Notes: generated by a model not told the origin, from the letters alone. Positions 41,703-50,988 are shown, counted from the first letter of the stretch. The stretch: 64,000 nt of DNA from Kribbella flavida DSM 17836 (GCF_000024345.1 NC_013729.1:3782001-3846000), one strand, 5' to 3'. Translations and numbers: made by a program.

Positions 41703-42518
41703 ATGATCATGGTCACCGGCGCGAACGGACAGCTCGCCTCCCTCACGCTGCACGCGTTGGCCGAGCGCCACATCCCCGCCGTGGGTGGGAGCCGATCGCC
41801 GGCTGACGGGCAGCGACGCCTCGACTTCGACGACCCCGCGAGCCTCGACCTCGCCGGTGTTTCGACGCTGGTCCTGGTCTCGGCGGGGTACGCCGAGGAT
41901 GACCAGGTGGTCGCCCGCCACCGCGCCGTTCTCGACGCTGCGGTGCGCGACCGTGTCGGTCACGTCGTCTACACGAGCCTGGTCGGTGACGGTGACCACC
42001 TCGCCATCGCGCCCGCCCACCGGGCGACCGAGCTGCTGATCAAGGCCAGCGGGCTCGGGTGGACGATCCTGCGCAACGGGCTCTATGCCGAACTGTTCGG
42101 AGCGCTGCTGGGGTGGACCACCGACGGCCTGGAATCAGCGTTCGGCGACGGAGCGCTCGCTGCCGTGGCGCGGGCGGACCTGGCCGCGGCCGCAGCCGCC
42201 GTGGCCGGCGATCCGGCCGCGCACGCCGGCAAGACCTACGACCTGGTGGGTGAACCGATCACCGCGGCCGACGTCGCCGAGAAGTTGGGAGTCGAGCACC
42301 GAGCTGTCGGGCTGGGCGAGTACCGTGCCCGGCTGCTCGCCGACGACTCTCTGCTGCCGTTCCAGCCGCCGATGCTCGCCTCGATCGCGACCAGCGTTCG
42401 CCACGGGTTCCTCAGCAACACCAGTTCCGACCTGGCGCACCTGCTCGGTCGACCACTCACCGACTCGCTCAGCGTCGCGACTCGGACCGCGGCCGCGCTG
42501 CGCCCCGCCGCCCGCTGA
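41703..42518 (+). CDS. NmrA-family NAD(P)-binding oxidoreductase
   Basis: The 271-residue protein is an atypical SDR of the NmrA/quinone oxidoreductase 2 (QorB) type. The nucleotide-binding motif is VTGANGQLA; LGWTILRNGLYAE and TYDLVGEPITAADVAEKLG are typical QorB-like segments. Proteins of this kind reduce quinones or sense NADP. The HxlR gene lies divergently upstream, a common arrangement for quinone- or aldehyde-responsive genes such as E. coli qorB-ytfH. Confidence 0.87.
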   Translation: MIMVTGANGQLASLTLHALAERHIPAVGGSRSPADGQRRLDFDDPASLDLAGVSTLVLVSAGYAEDDQVVARHRAVLDAAVRDRVGHVVYTSLVGDGDHLAIAPAHRATELLIKASGLGWTILRNGLYAELFGALLGWTTDGLESAFGDGALAAVARADLAAAAAAVAGDPAAHAGKTYDLVGEPITAADVAEKLGVEHRAVGLGEYRARLLADDSLLPFQPPMLASIATSVRHGFLSNTSSDLAHLLGRPLTDSLSVATRTAAALRPAAR

Positions 42519-42528
42519 CGCGGGTGAT

Positions 42529-43923
42529 TCATCGCAACGGGCTGGCTGGGGCCAGGCGGTGGGCGGCGGTGACGAGGTCGGTGAGGTCGGCGGTGGCGGC
42601 GAAGTTGAGGCGCAGCCAGGAGCCGGGGCGCTCGGCGGCGAAGTACCGGCTGCCGGCGCTCACGGCGACGCCGAGATCGCGCGCCGCCTCGGCCACCGCT
42701 GGGTCGTCGGTCTGGATCCGCACCCAGATGTGCAGGCCGCCGGCCGGGAGGTGGTCGACGGCCCAGTCCGGCCGCTGCTCGGCCAAGGCGGTGACGACCG
42801 TGTGGCAGCGTTGACGTAGCGCGGTCGCGAGGGTTTTCAGGTGGCGCTCCCAGGCCGGCGAGCTGATCAGTTCGAGAGCCGCTTCCTGCAACGGGCGGGG
42901 GACGAAGAAGTCGTCGACCTGCCGGATGGCACGCAGTCGCTCGCGCACCGGACCGCGGGCGACCAGTGCGCCGATCCGCAGGCTCGGTGCGGCCGGTTTG
43001 GTCAACGAGGTCACCAGGACCACGGTTCCGTCGCGATCGTCGCTGAGCAGCGGGCCGGGTGGGGCGACCGGACCACCGTGGCCGAGGAAACGGGCGAAGT
43101 CGTCCTCGATCACGAACGCGCCCGCCGCCCGGGCGACCTCCACCACCTGACGCCGGCGATCCGCCGACAGCACCGCGCCGGTCGGGTTCTGGTACGTCGG
43201 CTGGCAGTAGAGCACCCGGGCGCCGGACCGGGCGAATGCCTCCGCGAGCAGGTCGGGTCGCAGGCCCTCGGCGTCGGTCGGCACCGGCACCGGGCGCAGA
43301 CCGGCGGCGCGAGCGGCGGCGAGTGCGCCGGGGTAGGTCGGTGACTCGACGAGCACCGGACTGCCCGGAGCGGCGATCGCGCGGAAGGCGATCGACAGCG
43401 CACTCTGACCGCCGCCGGTGACCAGTACGTCGTCCGGCGCGACGCTCGGTCCGCACCAGGCGGCGAAGACGGCTCGCAACGACTGCAACCCGTTCACCGG
43501 CGCACGGTCCCAGGCATCGGGCCGGCGCGCGGCGCGGGCGAGGGCACTGCTGAGGGCGCGGACCGGCTGCAAGGACTGGTGCAGGTAACCGCCGTCGAGG
43601 CGGATCGTGCCGGGCGGCCAGGCGTTGTCGAGCGGCCGTCCGGGGTCGACGGCCCGGTCGGCCAGGGCAACGGTCTGCCAGCCGAAGTCGGGAAGCGCTG
43701 CTGCGTGCCGGGCCGGCGTGGCGACGAAGGTGCCGCTGCCTGGCCGCGTCTCGACGACGCCTTCCGCCGCGAGCTGAGCGATCACTCTGGCGACCGTGCC
43801 CGGCCCGACCCGGTACCGGTCGACCAGTTCCCGGCTGCTCGGCAGCTTCTCTCCGGGCGCCGAGCGCTGAACGACGGCGCGCAGCCCGTCGATCAGCCGG
43901 TCAGTAGTGCTACGCTCGTTCAT
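42529..43923 (-). CDS. MocR-type regulator (GntR HTH plus aminotransferase domain)
   Basis: The 464-residue protein is a MocR/PdxR-like chimera. Residues 1-75 are a GntR winged helix (KLPSSRELVDRYRVGPGTVA), and residues 100-460 are a fold-type I aminotransferase domain with the PLP Lys in SLTKPAAPSLRIG. Such regulators bind PLP, often with an amino compound, and control a divergent gene. The ATG at 43923 overlaps the ATG of the divergent aminotransferase gene (CATG). Two palindromic repeats flank the start codons. Confidence 0.9.
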   Translation of the reverse strand: MNERSTTDRLIDGLRAVVQRSAPGEKLPSSRELVDRYRVGPGTVARVIAQLAAEGVVETRPGSGTFVATPARHAAALPDFGWQTVALADRAVDPGRPLDNAWPPGTIRLDGGYLHQSLQPVRALSSALARAARRPDAWDRAPVNGLQSLRAVFAAWCGPSVAPDDVLVTGGGQSALSIAFRAIAAPGSPVLVESPTYPGALAAARAAGLRPVPVPTDAEGLRPDLLAEAFARSGARVLYCQPTYQNPTGAVLSADRRRQVVEVARAAGAFVIEDDFARFLGHGGPVAPPGPLLSDDRDGTVVLVTSLTKPAAPSLRIGALVARGPVRERLRAIRQVDDFFVPRPLQEAALELISSPAWERHLKTLATALRQRCHTVVTALAEQRPDWAVDHLPAGGLHIWVRIQTDDPAVAEAARDLGVAVSAGSRYFAAERPGSWLRLNFAATADLTDLVTAAHRLAPASPLR

Positions 43924-43944
43924 GAGAGAGAACACTAGCGCTAC
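43905..43944. promoter_or_regulatory. Paired MocR operator sites flanking overlapping starts
   Basis: TAGTGCTAC (43905-43913) and TAGCGCTAC (43936-43944) are near-identical, internally palindromic 9-mers spaced 31 bp apart, about three helical turns. The two divergent start codons lie between them, so each site is inside one gene's coding sequence. Confidence 0.6.
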
Positions 43945-45145
43945 TGCGACCACTCCGGAACCGCTACTGGACCTGGAAGCTCTGCGCGCCGACACTCCTG
44001 GTACAGCTCAGGTCGTTCACTTCAACAACGCCGGCTGCGGGCTGCTCGCCACCCCGGTCCTGAACGCCGTCCTGCAGCACCTCGAGCTGGAGGCACAGAT
44101 CGGCGGCTACGAGGCGGCGGCCGCGCGGACCGACCAGGTCCGGAGCTTCTACACCGAACTCGCGGAGCTGCTCAACTGCGCTCCCGGCAACGTCGCCTTC
44201 GCCGGCAGTGCCACCCACGCGTACGCGACCGCGCTGTCCGCGATCCCGTTCGAGCGGGGCGACGTCATCCTCGCCACCCGGAACGACTTCATCTCCAACC
44301 AGCTCGCGTTCCTGTCGCTGCGCCGCCGGTTCGGGGTCGAGATCGTGCACGCGCCGGATCTGCCGGAAGGCGGCGTCGACGTCGAGGCGATGGCGGCGCT
44401 GATGCGTTCCCGCCGCCCCCGGCTGGTCGCGGCCACCCACATCCCGACCAACTCCGGGCTCGTTCAGCCGATCGAGCAGATCGGGCGGCACTGCCGCGAG
44501 CTGGAGCTGCTGTACCTCGTCGACGCCTGCCAGTCGGTCGGCCAGCTCCCGCTCGACGTGGCCCGGATCGGCTGCGACTTTCTCACCGGGACCTGCCGCA
44601 AGTTCCTGCGAGGACCACGGGCCACCGGGTTCCTGTTCGTCTCCGACCGTGTGCTCGCGGCCGGGTACGAGCCGCTGTTCATCGACATGCACGGCGCTCG
44701 CTGGACCACGCCCGGGAACTACACCCCGAGCCCGACGGCCAGCCGCTTCGAGGAGTGGGAGTTCCCGTACGCCGCGGTGATCGGCAGCGCGGAAGCCGTT
44801 CGGTACGCCCGCCGGGTCGGCCTGGACCCGATCTCCCGCCGTACTCCGGATCTGGCGGCGCGGCTGCGGAACCAGCTGGACGCGCTGCCCGGCGTACGGG
44901 CGCTGGATCGGGGCCGGCGGCTCGGCGCGCTCGTCACCGTCGCCGTCGAGGGACGGCAGCCGCAGGAGTTCAAGGCGGCGCTGGACGCCCGGCGCATCAA
45001 CTCCGCGCTGAGCTTTCGAGAATTCGCGCAGTACGACTTCGGGGACAAGGACGTCGACTGGTGCGTGCGGCTCTCACCGCACTACTACAACACCGAGGAC
45101 GAGGTCGAGCAGGTGGTCGCCGCGTTCCGCGAGCTGACCCGATGA
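43922..45145 (+). CDS. Class V aminotransferase-fold PLP enzyme
   Basis: The 407-residue protein has the class V aminotransferase fold (cysteine desulfurase, isopenicillin N epimerase or EgtE-like). The start contains VHFNNAGCGLLATPVL, the PLP aspartate lies in YLVDACQSVGQLPLD, and the Schiff-base lysine in GTCRKFLRGPRATGF. The reaction is unknown; epimerase, lyase or transaminase activities are possible. It is coupled to an MFS exporter gene by an ATGA overlap and is controlled, by inference, by the divergent MocR regulator. Confidence 0.88.
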   Translation: MRENTSATATTPEPLLDLEALRADTPGTAQVVHFNNAGCGLLATPVLNAVLQHLELEAQIGGYEAAAARTDQVRSFYTELAELLNCAPGNVAFAGSATHAYATALSAIPFERGDVILATRNDFISNQLAFLSLRRRFGVEIVHAPDLPEGGVDVEAMAALMRSRRPRLVAATHIPTNSGLVQPIEQIGRHCRELELLYLVDACQSVGQLPLDVARIGCDFLTGTCRKFLRGPRATGFLFVSDRVLAAGYEPLFIDMHGARWTTPGNYTPSPTASRFEEWEFPYAAVIGSAEAVRYARRVGLDPISRRTPDLAARLRNQLDALPGVRALDRGRRLGALVTVAVEGRQPQEFKAALDARRINSALSFREFAQYDFGDKDVDWCVRLSPHYYNTEDEVEQVVAAFRELTR

Positions 45146-46434
45146 CCGCACGAACCGCCGGGGCAACCACTGCCCCGCCGACGCTGTGGGCCAACCGGGA
45201 CTTCCGCCGGTTCTGGTGCGGCGAGACGCTGTCGCTGCTCGGGAACCAGGTCACCACGCTCGCACTGCCGCTGACCGCACTGCAGGTCTTCGGCGCCTCC
45301 GACGAGGAGGTCGGCCTGCTGCGGTTCCTGCAACTGCTGCCCTATCTCGGGCTCGCGCTGATCTTCGGCGTCTGGGTGGACCGGGCGCGGCGCCGGCGAG
45401 TGATGCTCGGCGCCAATCTCACCCGGCTGGTCCTGCTCGCCGCGATTCCGGTGCTGCACTGGCTCGACCTGCTGACCCTGCCCACTCTGTTGCTGATGGC
45501 CACCGCCGTCGGCGTTGCGTCGGTGCTGTTCGACGTGAGCTGGATGGCGTACGTGCCGGTGCTGGTGCGGGAGCCGAAGCAGTACGTCGAGGCGAGCGCG
45601 AAGCTCGGCATGAGCTCGTCCGCGACGGACGTCGCCGGTCCCGGCCTGGCCGGTCTGCTGATCGGCTGGCTGACCGCGCCGGTCGCGCTCGTCGTCGACG
45701 CCTGCTCGTACGCCGTGTCGGTGGTGACGCTGCTGCTGATCCGTACGCCGGAGCCGGTCCCGGCGAAGCAGCGCCGGCACGCCGGTCGTGAACTGCGCGA
45801 GGGGGTGCGCTGGGTGTTCGGGCGGCCGCTGCTGCGGGCGCTCGCGCTGATCGGGTTCTGCTGCAACTTCTCGATGGTCACGGTCTGGACGATGTTCCTG
45901 CTCTACGGCAGCCAGGACCTGCGGCTCAGCGCCCGGACCCTCGGCTTCGTGTTCGCCTGTGCCTCGGTCGGCGGCCTGGTCGGGGCGGTCGTCGCGCAAC
46001 GGGTGATCGCCCGGTTCCCGCTCGGCCGGGTGTACCTGGTCGCGCAGTCGACGTTGCTGCTCGGGCCGGCGCTGATCCCCCTGGCTGCCGGGCCGAGGCC
46101 GTTGCTGATCGCCACGATCATCGTCTCGTTCTCCCTGACCTACCTCGGTCTCGGAGTGGCCGGCGTGATCATCGTGAGCCTGCGCCAGACGACGACTCCG
46201 CAGGCGCTCATGGGCCGGATGACCGCGGTGTTCCGTACGTTGCTGTTCGGTGGCGGCGCGCTCGGCGGACTGGCCGCGGGTCTGCTGTCCGCGGCGCTCG
46301 GCGGCCGAGGCGCGTTGACGGTCGCCGCCATCGCCTCGGCCCTGGTCGTGCCGGCGCTGCTGCTGTCTCCGGTGGTCCGGCTGCGGACGTTCCCGGATCC
46401 GCCACCGGCGGTCGACCAGCCGGTCCCGGCCTGA
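45142..46434 (+). CDS. MFS transporter
   Basis: A 430-residue major facilitator superfamily protein with about 12 predicted membrane helices and the loop motif GVWVDRARRRRVM between helices 2 and 3. It resembles drug- or metabolite-exporting MFS proteins of the MdtH/TetV kind in actinobacteria. Its start overlaps the aminotransferase stop (ATGA, 45142-45145), so the two act in one operon. A plausible role is export of the aminotransferase substrate or product. Confidence 0.9.
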   Translation: MTARTAGATTAPPTLWANRDFRRFWCGETLSLLGNQVTTLALPLTALQVFGASDEEVGLLRFLQLLPYLGLALIFGVWVDRARRRRVMLGANLTRLVLLAAIPVLHWLDLLTLPTLLLMATAVGVASVLFDVSWMAYVPVLVREPKQYVEASAKLGMSSSATDVAGPGLAGLLIGWLTAPVALVVDACSYAVSVVTLLLIRTPEPVPAKQRRHAGRELREGVRWVFGRPLLRALALIGFCCNFSMVTVWTMFLLYGSQDLRLSARTLGFVFACASVGGLVGAVVAQRVIARFPLGRVYLVAQSTLLLGPALIPLAAGPRPLLIATIIVSFSLTYLGLGVAGVIIVSLRQTTTPQALMGRMTAVFRTLLFGGGALGGLAAGLLSAALGGRGALTVAAIASALVVPALLLSPVVRLRTFPDPPPAVDQPVPA

Positions 46435-46465
46435 TCGAGCTCGCCTGCGCCGGGCCGCTGCCCGA

Positions 46466-47293
46466 TCAGCTCCTGGTGACCACCTCGGCCGCCAGCGACT
46501 CGATCAGCTCGCGCCACGCGGCACGGTGCTCCGCGGCAGGTCCGGTCAGGGTCACGACCAGCCGAGCTCCGCCGTTGCCGTCGCGCAGCTTCCAGGTGAC
46601 CGTGCCGTGCTGCCACGGATAGCTCAGCCGGGCCGGTTCGGCCGCCTCGGTCGCCGGCCCCGGATCAATGCCCTTGGCAACAAACCCCACCGGCGGGAGT
46701 GATCCGGCAGCCGGCTCGGCGCCGCCGGCCAGCCGGGACCAGACTTCCTCCTTCGGCGCGGTCAGTTGCCGCTCGAAGCGCAGCGAGCCGTCGTCGCGCA
46801 GCTCGCCGTCGTCCAGCCCGAACTGCTTCACGAAGTGCTCGTGCAGAACGGAGTAGTGCTCACGCGGTACCGCACTTCCGCCGAGTGCCTTGTCGAGCGC
46901 GTCCAGGCACAGGATCCAGCCGCTGGTGAGGCTGGCCGAGCTCGCGCGGTCGTCGTAGGTCGAGGTCAGCGCGAGCACGCAGCCCTCGGCCGTCGGCGTC
47001 ACTTCCCAGCGCTGCACCTCGCTCCCCCAGGTGAACTCCAGCAGCCGCGGCGGATCGTAGGCGCGGATCACGCCGGTGTTGTCCGGATCGTCGACGAAGT
47101 CGTCCTCGCCGTCGGCGAAGGTGAACACGATCCGCCCGTCGAGCCGCAGGTCAGCCTCCACCAGCGCCGGGTACCAGTGCGCCAGCTCGGCCGGATCGGT
47201 CAGGGCGCGCCAGACCTTCTCCGGCGGATGCGCCAGCCGGCGCTCCATCCGCAGCACGGTCCGGCCGTTCTCGGTCGTCAGCGTTTCACTCAT
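46466..47293 (-). CDS. Two-domain SRPBCC (AHSA1-like) protein
   Basis: The 275-residue protein has two START/Bet v1-like halves. The first, with RRLAHPPEKVWRALTDPAEL and LLEFTWGSEVQRWEVTP, is a classic AHSA1 module. The second begins FERQLTAPKEEVWSRLAGGA and is more diverged. These proteins bind hydrophobic ligands. They are usually encoded with an ArsR regulator, which is missing here. The ATG at 47293 is 7 nt downstream of a -10 box, so the mRNA is probably leaderless. Confidence 0.85.
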   Translation of the reverse strand: MSETLTTENGRTVLRMERRLAHPPEKVWRALTDPAELAHWYPALVEADLRLDGRIVFTFADGEDDFVDDPDNTGVIRAYDPPRLLEFTWGSEVQRWEVTPTAEGCVLALTSTYDDRASSASLTSGWILCLDALDKALGGSAVPREHYSVLHEHFVKQFGLDDGELRDDGSLRFERQLTAPKEEVWSRLAGGAEPAAGSLPPVGFVAKGIDPGPATEAAEPARLSYPWQHGTVTWKLRDGNGGARLVVTLTGPAAEHRAAWRELIESLAAEVVTRS

Positions 47294-47299
47294 ACCGTT

Positions 47300-47329
47300 T
47301 ATATACCGTATAAGGCATATACGGGACAA
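47300..47329 (-). promoter_or_regulatory. Leaderless promoter with central operator for SRPBCC gene
   Basis: On the minus strand, TTGTCC (47329-47324) and TATATA (47305-47300) are separated by 18 bp. The spacer region is nearly filled by a perfect inverted repeat, CCGTATA (47306-47312) with TATACGG (47318-47324). A repressor bound there would block RNA polymerase. Confidence 0.65.
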
Positions 47330-47332
47330 GCA

Positions 47333-47366
47333 GAAGGCCCGGTGAACCGCGGTCCACCGGGCCTTC
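47333..47366 (-). terminator. Terminator of M4 metallopeptidase gene
   Basis: GAAGGCCCGGTG (47333-47344) and CACCGGGCCTTC (47355-47366) form a perfect 12-bp stem with a 10-nt loop, followed on the minus strand by a T-rich stretch. It starts 6 nt after the peptidase stop. Confidence 0.85.
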
Positions 47367-47372
47367 GTCAGC

Positions 47373-49679
47373 TCACTTCGAGCAGGTGTAGACAGTGGCG
47401 TTGTCCAGCCACCAGTTGCCCGGGATCAGGTCGGCGAAGTCCTTGCCGTGCCCGGTCCAGCGGAACTTCAGCTGCTTGCCGGTGAACTCCGACAGGTCCA
47501 GCCGGCTGGTCTCCCAGCCCCCGGAGTTGCCGTGCCAGGCGGCCGGCTCGCCGGCGAAGTTCGGGTCGACGGTCGGCCCGTTCTTCCAGCTCAGCCCAGC
47601 GCTGTCCTTCCAGGTCGCGCCACCGTTGTCGGAGTACTCCAGGGTGGCCGTGCCGGTCCGGACGCCGAAGATGATGAACACGTTGTAGAAGTTGTACGCG
47701 TGGGTGAACCGCAGGTACGTCTTCGGCTTCTTGATCTTGGTGCCGTTCGCGGTCTGCAGACTGATCGAGCCCTCCGGGTCGGTCACCACGCCGAGCATCG
47801 AGTCGTCGCCGTCCTGCGAGTACGACGTGTCGACCATCGAGCCCTCGAGGCCCTCGGCCTTGCCGAGCACCCAGCCCTCACCGCGCACGATCTTGCCGTC
47901 GGGGTACGACGCGAAGCTGGTCTTGAACAGGTTCTTCGTCTTCGCGCCAACGGTGTCGCAGACCGGGGCCTGCGCGGGCTTGCCGATGGCCGGCTCGAAG
48001 TCCATCTCGGTGGCCTTGATCGCGAGCTCGACCTGGGCGCAGTCGGCCTTGGTCATGCCCGACTTCTTTTTCTTGGCGAGCTTGGCGCAGCTGGCGCGCA
48101 GGCCTTCGGCCAGGTCGCCGTAGTCGGCTCCGCTGGTGAGCACCTTCTGGGTCTCGTGCCACAGCACCTGCGAGCGGGCCAGGCCGATGCCGAGCAGCTT
48201 CTGCCCGTTGAAGGCACCGCCGTCGGCGATCAGGTACGCCGCCTTGTTGCCGACGCCGGAGTTCAGGTGCACGCCGCCGTTGTCCTGGAAGAACTCGTCG
48301 TCGAACCAGTGGGCGCTGCGCATCCGGTCCGGGTGACCGAACTGGGTCGGGTCGGACATGCTGCGGATCACGCCGAGGCTGGAGCCCTCGCCCATCTGCC
48401 AGCGGTTCGCCGCGGTGTCGTCCTTGCTGCCGTTGGTCAGGTCGACGAACTCGCCGAAGATGTCGGAGAACGCCTCGTTGATCGCGCCCGCCTCCCACAG
48501 GTAGGCCAGGGCCGAGGTGTGCTGGGTGACACCGTGCGCCAGTTCGTGACCGGTGATGTCGTCGGTGCTGACCCCCTCGCCGAAGGCCATCTGCTCGCCG
48601 TTCCAGAACGCGTTGGCGAACGGGCACGCGCCGTCGACGCAGATCCGGACCGTGCCGCGCAGCGCCTTGCCCTGGCCGTCGCCGTAGTCGACGCCGATCA
48701 GCTCGGTCAGATCCGTGCCGATCGAGGCGAAGGTGTCGGAGGTGTCGCCGAAGTACTCGTAGATCTGGTCGACGTCCACGACGCCGGACGGCGCCTGGCC
48801 CTCGGTGCGGGTGGGCGCGAAGGCCTTGCCGCAGCGGACGTCCTCGCCGCCGGTCTGGATGATCGCGCGGTTCGCGTCACAGACCACCCGGTTGATGTGC
48901 TCGGTCAGGTCCCAGGCGAGCAGCGCCTGACCGGCCGACGCGTGCACCATCGCCTGCCACCGGGTGTCGCCCGGGCCGGTCACGTCGTACAGGTAGACCG
49001 GGATGGCGACCGAGCCCGGCTGGCGGGTCATCAGGCTGAGGTCGAACCAGCGCGGACCCTTCAGCTTCGCGGTCAGCTTGCCGGCATCCAGCTTGCCGCG
49101 GGTCGCGACAGCCTTGAGGGCGGCCGCCTGCGCGGTGGTCCTGGCCGCGTCGGCCTTGTCGGCGGCCGGGAAGTTGCCGTACGTCGCGAGCGCGACCTCA
49201 CCGTTCGCGGCTTCCAGGGCGCCGGACTTGTCCAGGGTGGTGACGATCTCCCCGCCGAACACCTCGACGCCGTCGATGACCTGCTGGAAACGGACCTGCG
49301 AGCCGTACTCGTTCAGGGTGCTCGTGTCCGGCACCAGGTCGGCCGGGCGGGCGCCGAAGTACGGTGCGACCTGGGTGACCTGGGCCTTGGCGACAGCCAC
49401 GGCGTCGGGCTTGCTGGTGGCGGACCGGCCGGCCTTCGTGCTCACCGACGCGGGCGCCTTCAGTGGAGTGGCCGGACGGACGGAGTGGGCGCGGCCGGTG
49501 GCGTCGCGCTTGGTGACCAGACCGGCGCCGCCGGCCTTCGGCGTCCCGACGGTGCGAACCTCGGGACTCGCGGCGGTGGCCTGGTCCTGAGCCGGGGCGC
49601 TGTTGGCCACTCCCGGCACCGTGAGGCTGAGTGAGACTGCGCCGACTGCTAAGCCGGTCAGCCAGGTGCGAGCTTTCAC
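47373..49679 (-). CDS. Secreted M4-family (thermolysin-like) metallopeptidase
   Basis: The protein has about 768 residues. A signal peptide (TWLTGLAVGAVSLSLTVPGV) leads into an FTP/PepSY propeptide, then the M4 catalytic domain with HELAHGVTQH near residue 378 and the third zinc ligand in GAINEAFSDIFGE. The active-site His lies in GGVHLNSGVGN. A C-terminal beta-sandwich domain (about 150 residues, RWTGHGKDFADL) resembles MAM-like or carbohydrate-binding modules. I chose the GTG at 49679, 8 nt after GGGAGG; an ATG two codons earlier is too close to that site. It secretes a broad-specificity endopeptidase. Confidence 0.92.
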   Translation of the reverse strand: MKARTWLTGLAVGAVSLSLTVPGVANSAPAQDQATAASPEVRTVGTPKAGGAGLVTKRDATGRAHSVRPATPLKAPASVSTKAGRSATSKPDAVAVAKAQVTQVAPYFGARPADLVPDTSTLNEYGSQVRFQQVIDGVEVFGGEIVTTLDKSGALEAANGEVALATYGNFPAADKADAARTTAQAAALKAVATRGKLDAGKLTAKLKGPRWFDLSLMTRQPGSVAIPVYLYDVTGPGDTRWQAMVHASAGQALLAWDLTEHINRVVCDANRAIIQTGGEDVRCGKAFAPTRTEGQAPSGVVDVDQIYEYFGDTSDTFASIGTDLTELIGVDYGDGQGKALRGTVRICVDGACPFANAFWNGEQMAFGEGVSTDDITGHELAHGVTQHTSALAYLWEAGAINEAFSDIFGEFVDLTNGSKDDTAANRWQMGEGSSLGVIRSMSDPTQFGHPDRMRSAHWFDDEFFQDNGGVHLNSGVGNKAAYLIADGGAFNGQKLLGIGLARSQVLWHETQKVLTSGADYGDLAEGLRASCAKLAKKKKSGMTKADCAQVELAIKATEMDFEPAIGKPAQAPVCDTVGAKTKNLFKTSFASYPDGKIVRGEGWVLGKAEGLEGSMVDTSYSQDGDDSMLGVVTDPEGSISLQTANGTKIKKPKTYLRFTHAYNFYNVFIIFGVRTGTATLEYSDNGGATWKDSAGLSWKNGPTVDPNFAGEPAAWHGNSGGWETSRLDLSEFTGKQLKFRWTGHGKDFADLIPGNWWLDNATVYTCSK

Positions 49680-49685
49680 AGGCAT

Positions 49686-50199
49686 TTCCTCCCAGTACTA
49701 CGTGTCGCCGGAGAACCCCACGCCCCAAGCTCGCCTCGGCCGGTAACGACCGCCTCGGCGCGGGATGCCGCGGCCGGATGCGGGTGACGGCTGCACCCTG
49801 TCATCCGCCGATGACGCCTCGCGACCTCTCGTGACCCATGTCACACCAACGGATTCGGTGCTTCACAGAGGGTCATTTCCGACCCGGGCGTGCACGCTCG
49901 GGGCTGCCTACCGAGCGTGCTGGCACAACTGGGTCGCGGCACCGAAACGCCAACGCCGTAAGGGTTTTTCAGCACTCAGCGGGGTGCGGCGCAAGCCGCG
50001 GTCGCCCGGGCTCCTCGGCTGCGGGCCGGCCGTCCGGCGTACGACGTCGGCCACCCCTCCGGGGCCGGCCTCGGACACCGGACGGTCGAAGCCAGTGGCC
50101 CGAGTGCGTGGGGAGACGCCCTGGGACAGGCCACTGCGGCACCTCTGCATCACATCACGATCAGAGGTGCCGCGCAGGTTTTCCGGTGTCCGCGCCGGC
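49686..50199. other. Intergenic region between two leftward secreted-enzyme genes
   Basis: This 514-base stretch must hold the peptidase promoter at its left end and the SGNH terminator at its right end (50136-50173). I see no credible gene. A T-rich run at 49973-49977 is the only notable AT-rich patch. Confidence 0.45.
50136..50173 (-). terminator. Terminator of SGNH hydrolase gene
   Basis: GCGGCACCTCTG (50136-50147) and CAGAGGTGCCGC (50162-50173) pair perfectly over 12 bp with a 14-nt loop, 27 nt after the gene's stop. Confidence 0.82.
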
Positions 50200-50988
50200 T
50201 CAAGTCAGCTGCGGGCCGACCAGGTTGGCGTACCCGGCCTGGCCGGCGGTGTTCGGGTGGTAGGACTCGCTGACCGGGTTCGACAGGCCGTTGATCCACT
50301 CCGGGCTACCGCAGACGGCATGGCCGATGAACGCCGAGGTCGGGTTCACGAACGGGAATCCGGCCGCGCCCGCGGCAGCGCCGATCTTGGCGTTGAGCAG
50401 GTCGGCGGTCTGGTTCAGCCGGGTCATCTCGGCGGCGCTGAAGAAGGTGCCGGCGTTGCAGTCGGTGCCGTTGAACAGCCGGGGGTAGCCGACCACGACG
50501 ATCTTCGCGGCGGTGGCCCGGCTGCGGACCGTCGCGTAGAGCGTGGTCAGCCGGCCGGGCAGCGTGTTGTTGATGGTGGCCTGCGCGGTGTTGATCGCCC
50601 CGTCGCAGTTGGCCAGCCAGGCCGGCTTGGCGCACTCGGTGATCACCGACGAGAAGCCCGCGTCGTTGCCGCCGACCTGCAGGGTGACGAACTCGATGCC
50701 GCTGTTCAGCGGGCCGAGCTGGTTCGCGGTGACGTCGGCGACCCGGGCACCGGAGCACGCGACGAAGGTGAGGTTGGCGCCGATCCGGGCGGCGTCGACG
50801 TACGGGTAGGCCTTGGTTGAGCGCTGGCAGGCACCGCTGTCGGCCAGGTAGGTGCGGGTGCCGACACCGGAGGCGTAGGAGTCGCCGAGCGCGACGTAGT
50901 CGGGAGCCGCCGCCTGGGCGACGGTGGGGCTGAACAGGGCCGTCGCGCCGACGACGGCGGCACTGAGCACAGCGGCGAGGGACTTCAT
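50200..50988 (-). CDS. Secreted SGNH/GDSL hydrolase (lipase/esterase)
   Basis: The 262-residue protein has a Sec signal peptide ending AQAA and an SGNH hydrolase domain like the Streptomyces lipase SCO7513. The four blocks are visible: ALGDSYASG (Ser), FVACSGARV (Gly), LQVGGNDAGF (Asn) and the SYHPNTAGQ His motif. Six Cys could form three disulfides, as in that lipase group. Such enzymes hydrolyse lipids or acyl esters outside the cell. The start ATG at 50988 is set by the signal peptide. Confidence 0.92.
   Translation of the reverse strand: MKSLAAVLSAAVVGATALFSPTVAQAAAPDYVALGDSYASGVGTRTYLADSGACQRSTKAYPYVDAARIGANLTFVACSGARVADVTANQLGPLNSGIEFVTLQVGGNDAGFSSVITECAKPAWLANCDGAINTAQATINNTLPGRLTTLYATVRSRATAAKIVVVGYPRLFNGTDCNAGTFFSAAEMTRLNQTADLLNAKIGAAAGAAGFPFVNPTSAFIGHAVCGSPEWINGLSNPVSESYHPNTAGQAGYANLVGPQLT

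Noticed and set aside
43905-43924. Another copy of the REP-like element, because both loci read ERS after the start codon
   Set aside because: The similarity covers only about 15 bases. It is better explained by the MocR operator motif TAGTGCTAC, and the rest of the element is missing.
46420-46480. Terminator between the MFS gene and the SRPBCC gene
   Set aside because: CTGATCG and CGATCAG pair over only 7 bp with a 25-nt loop; this is too weak to support a terminator call.
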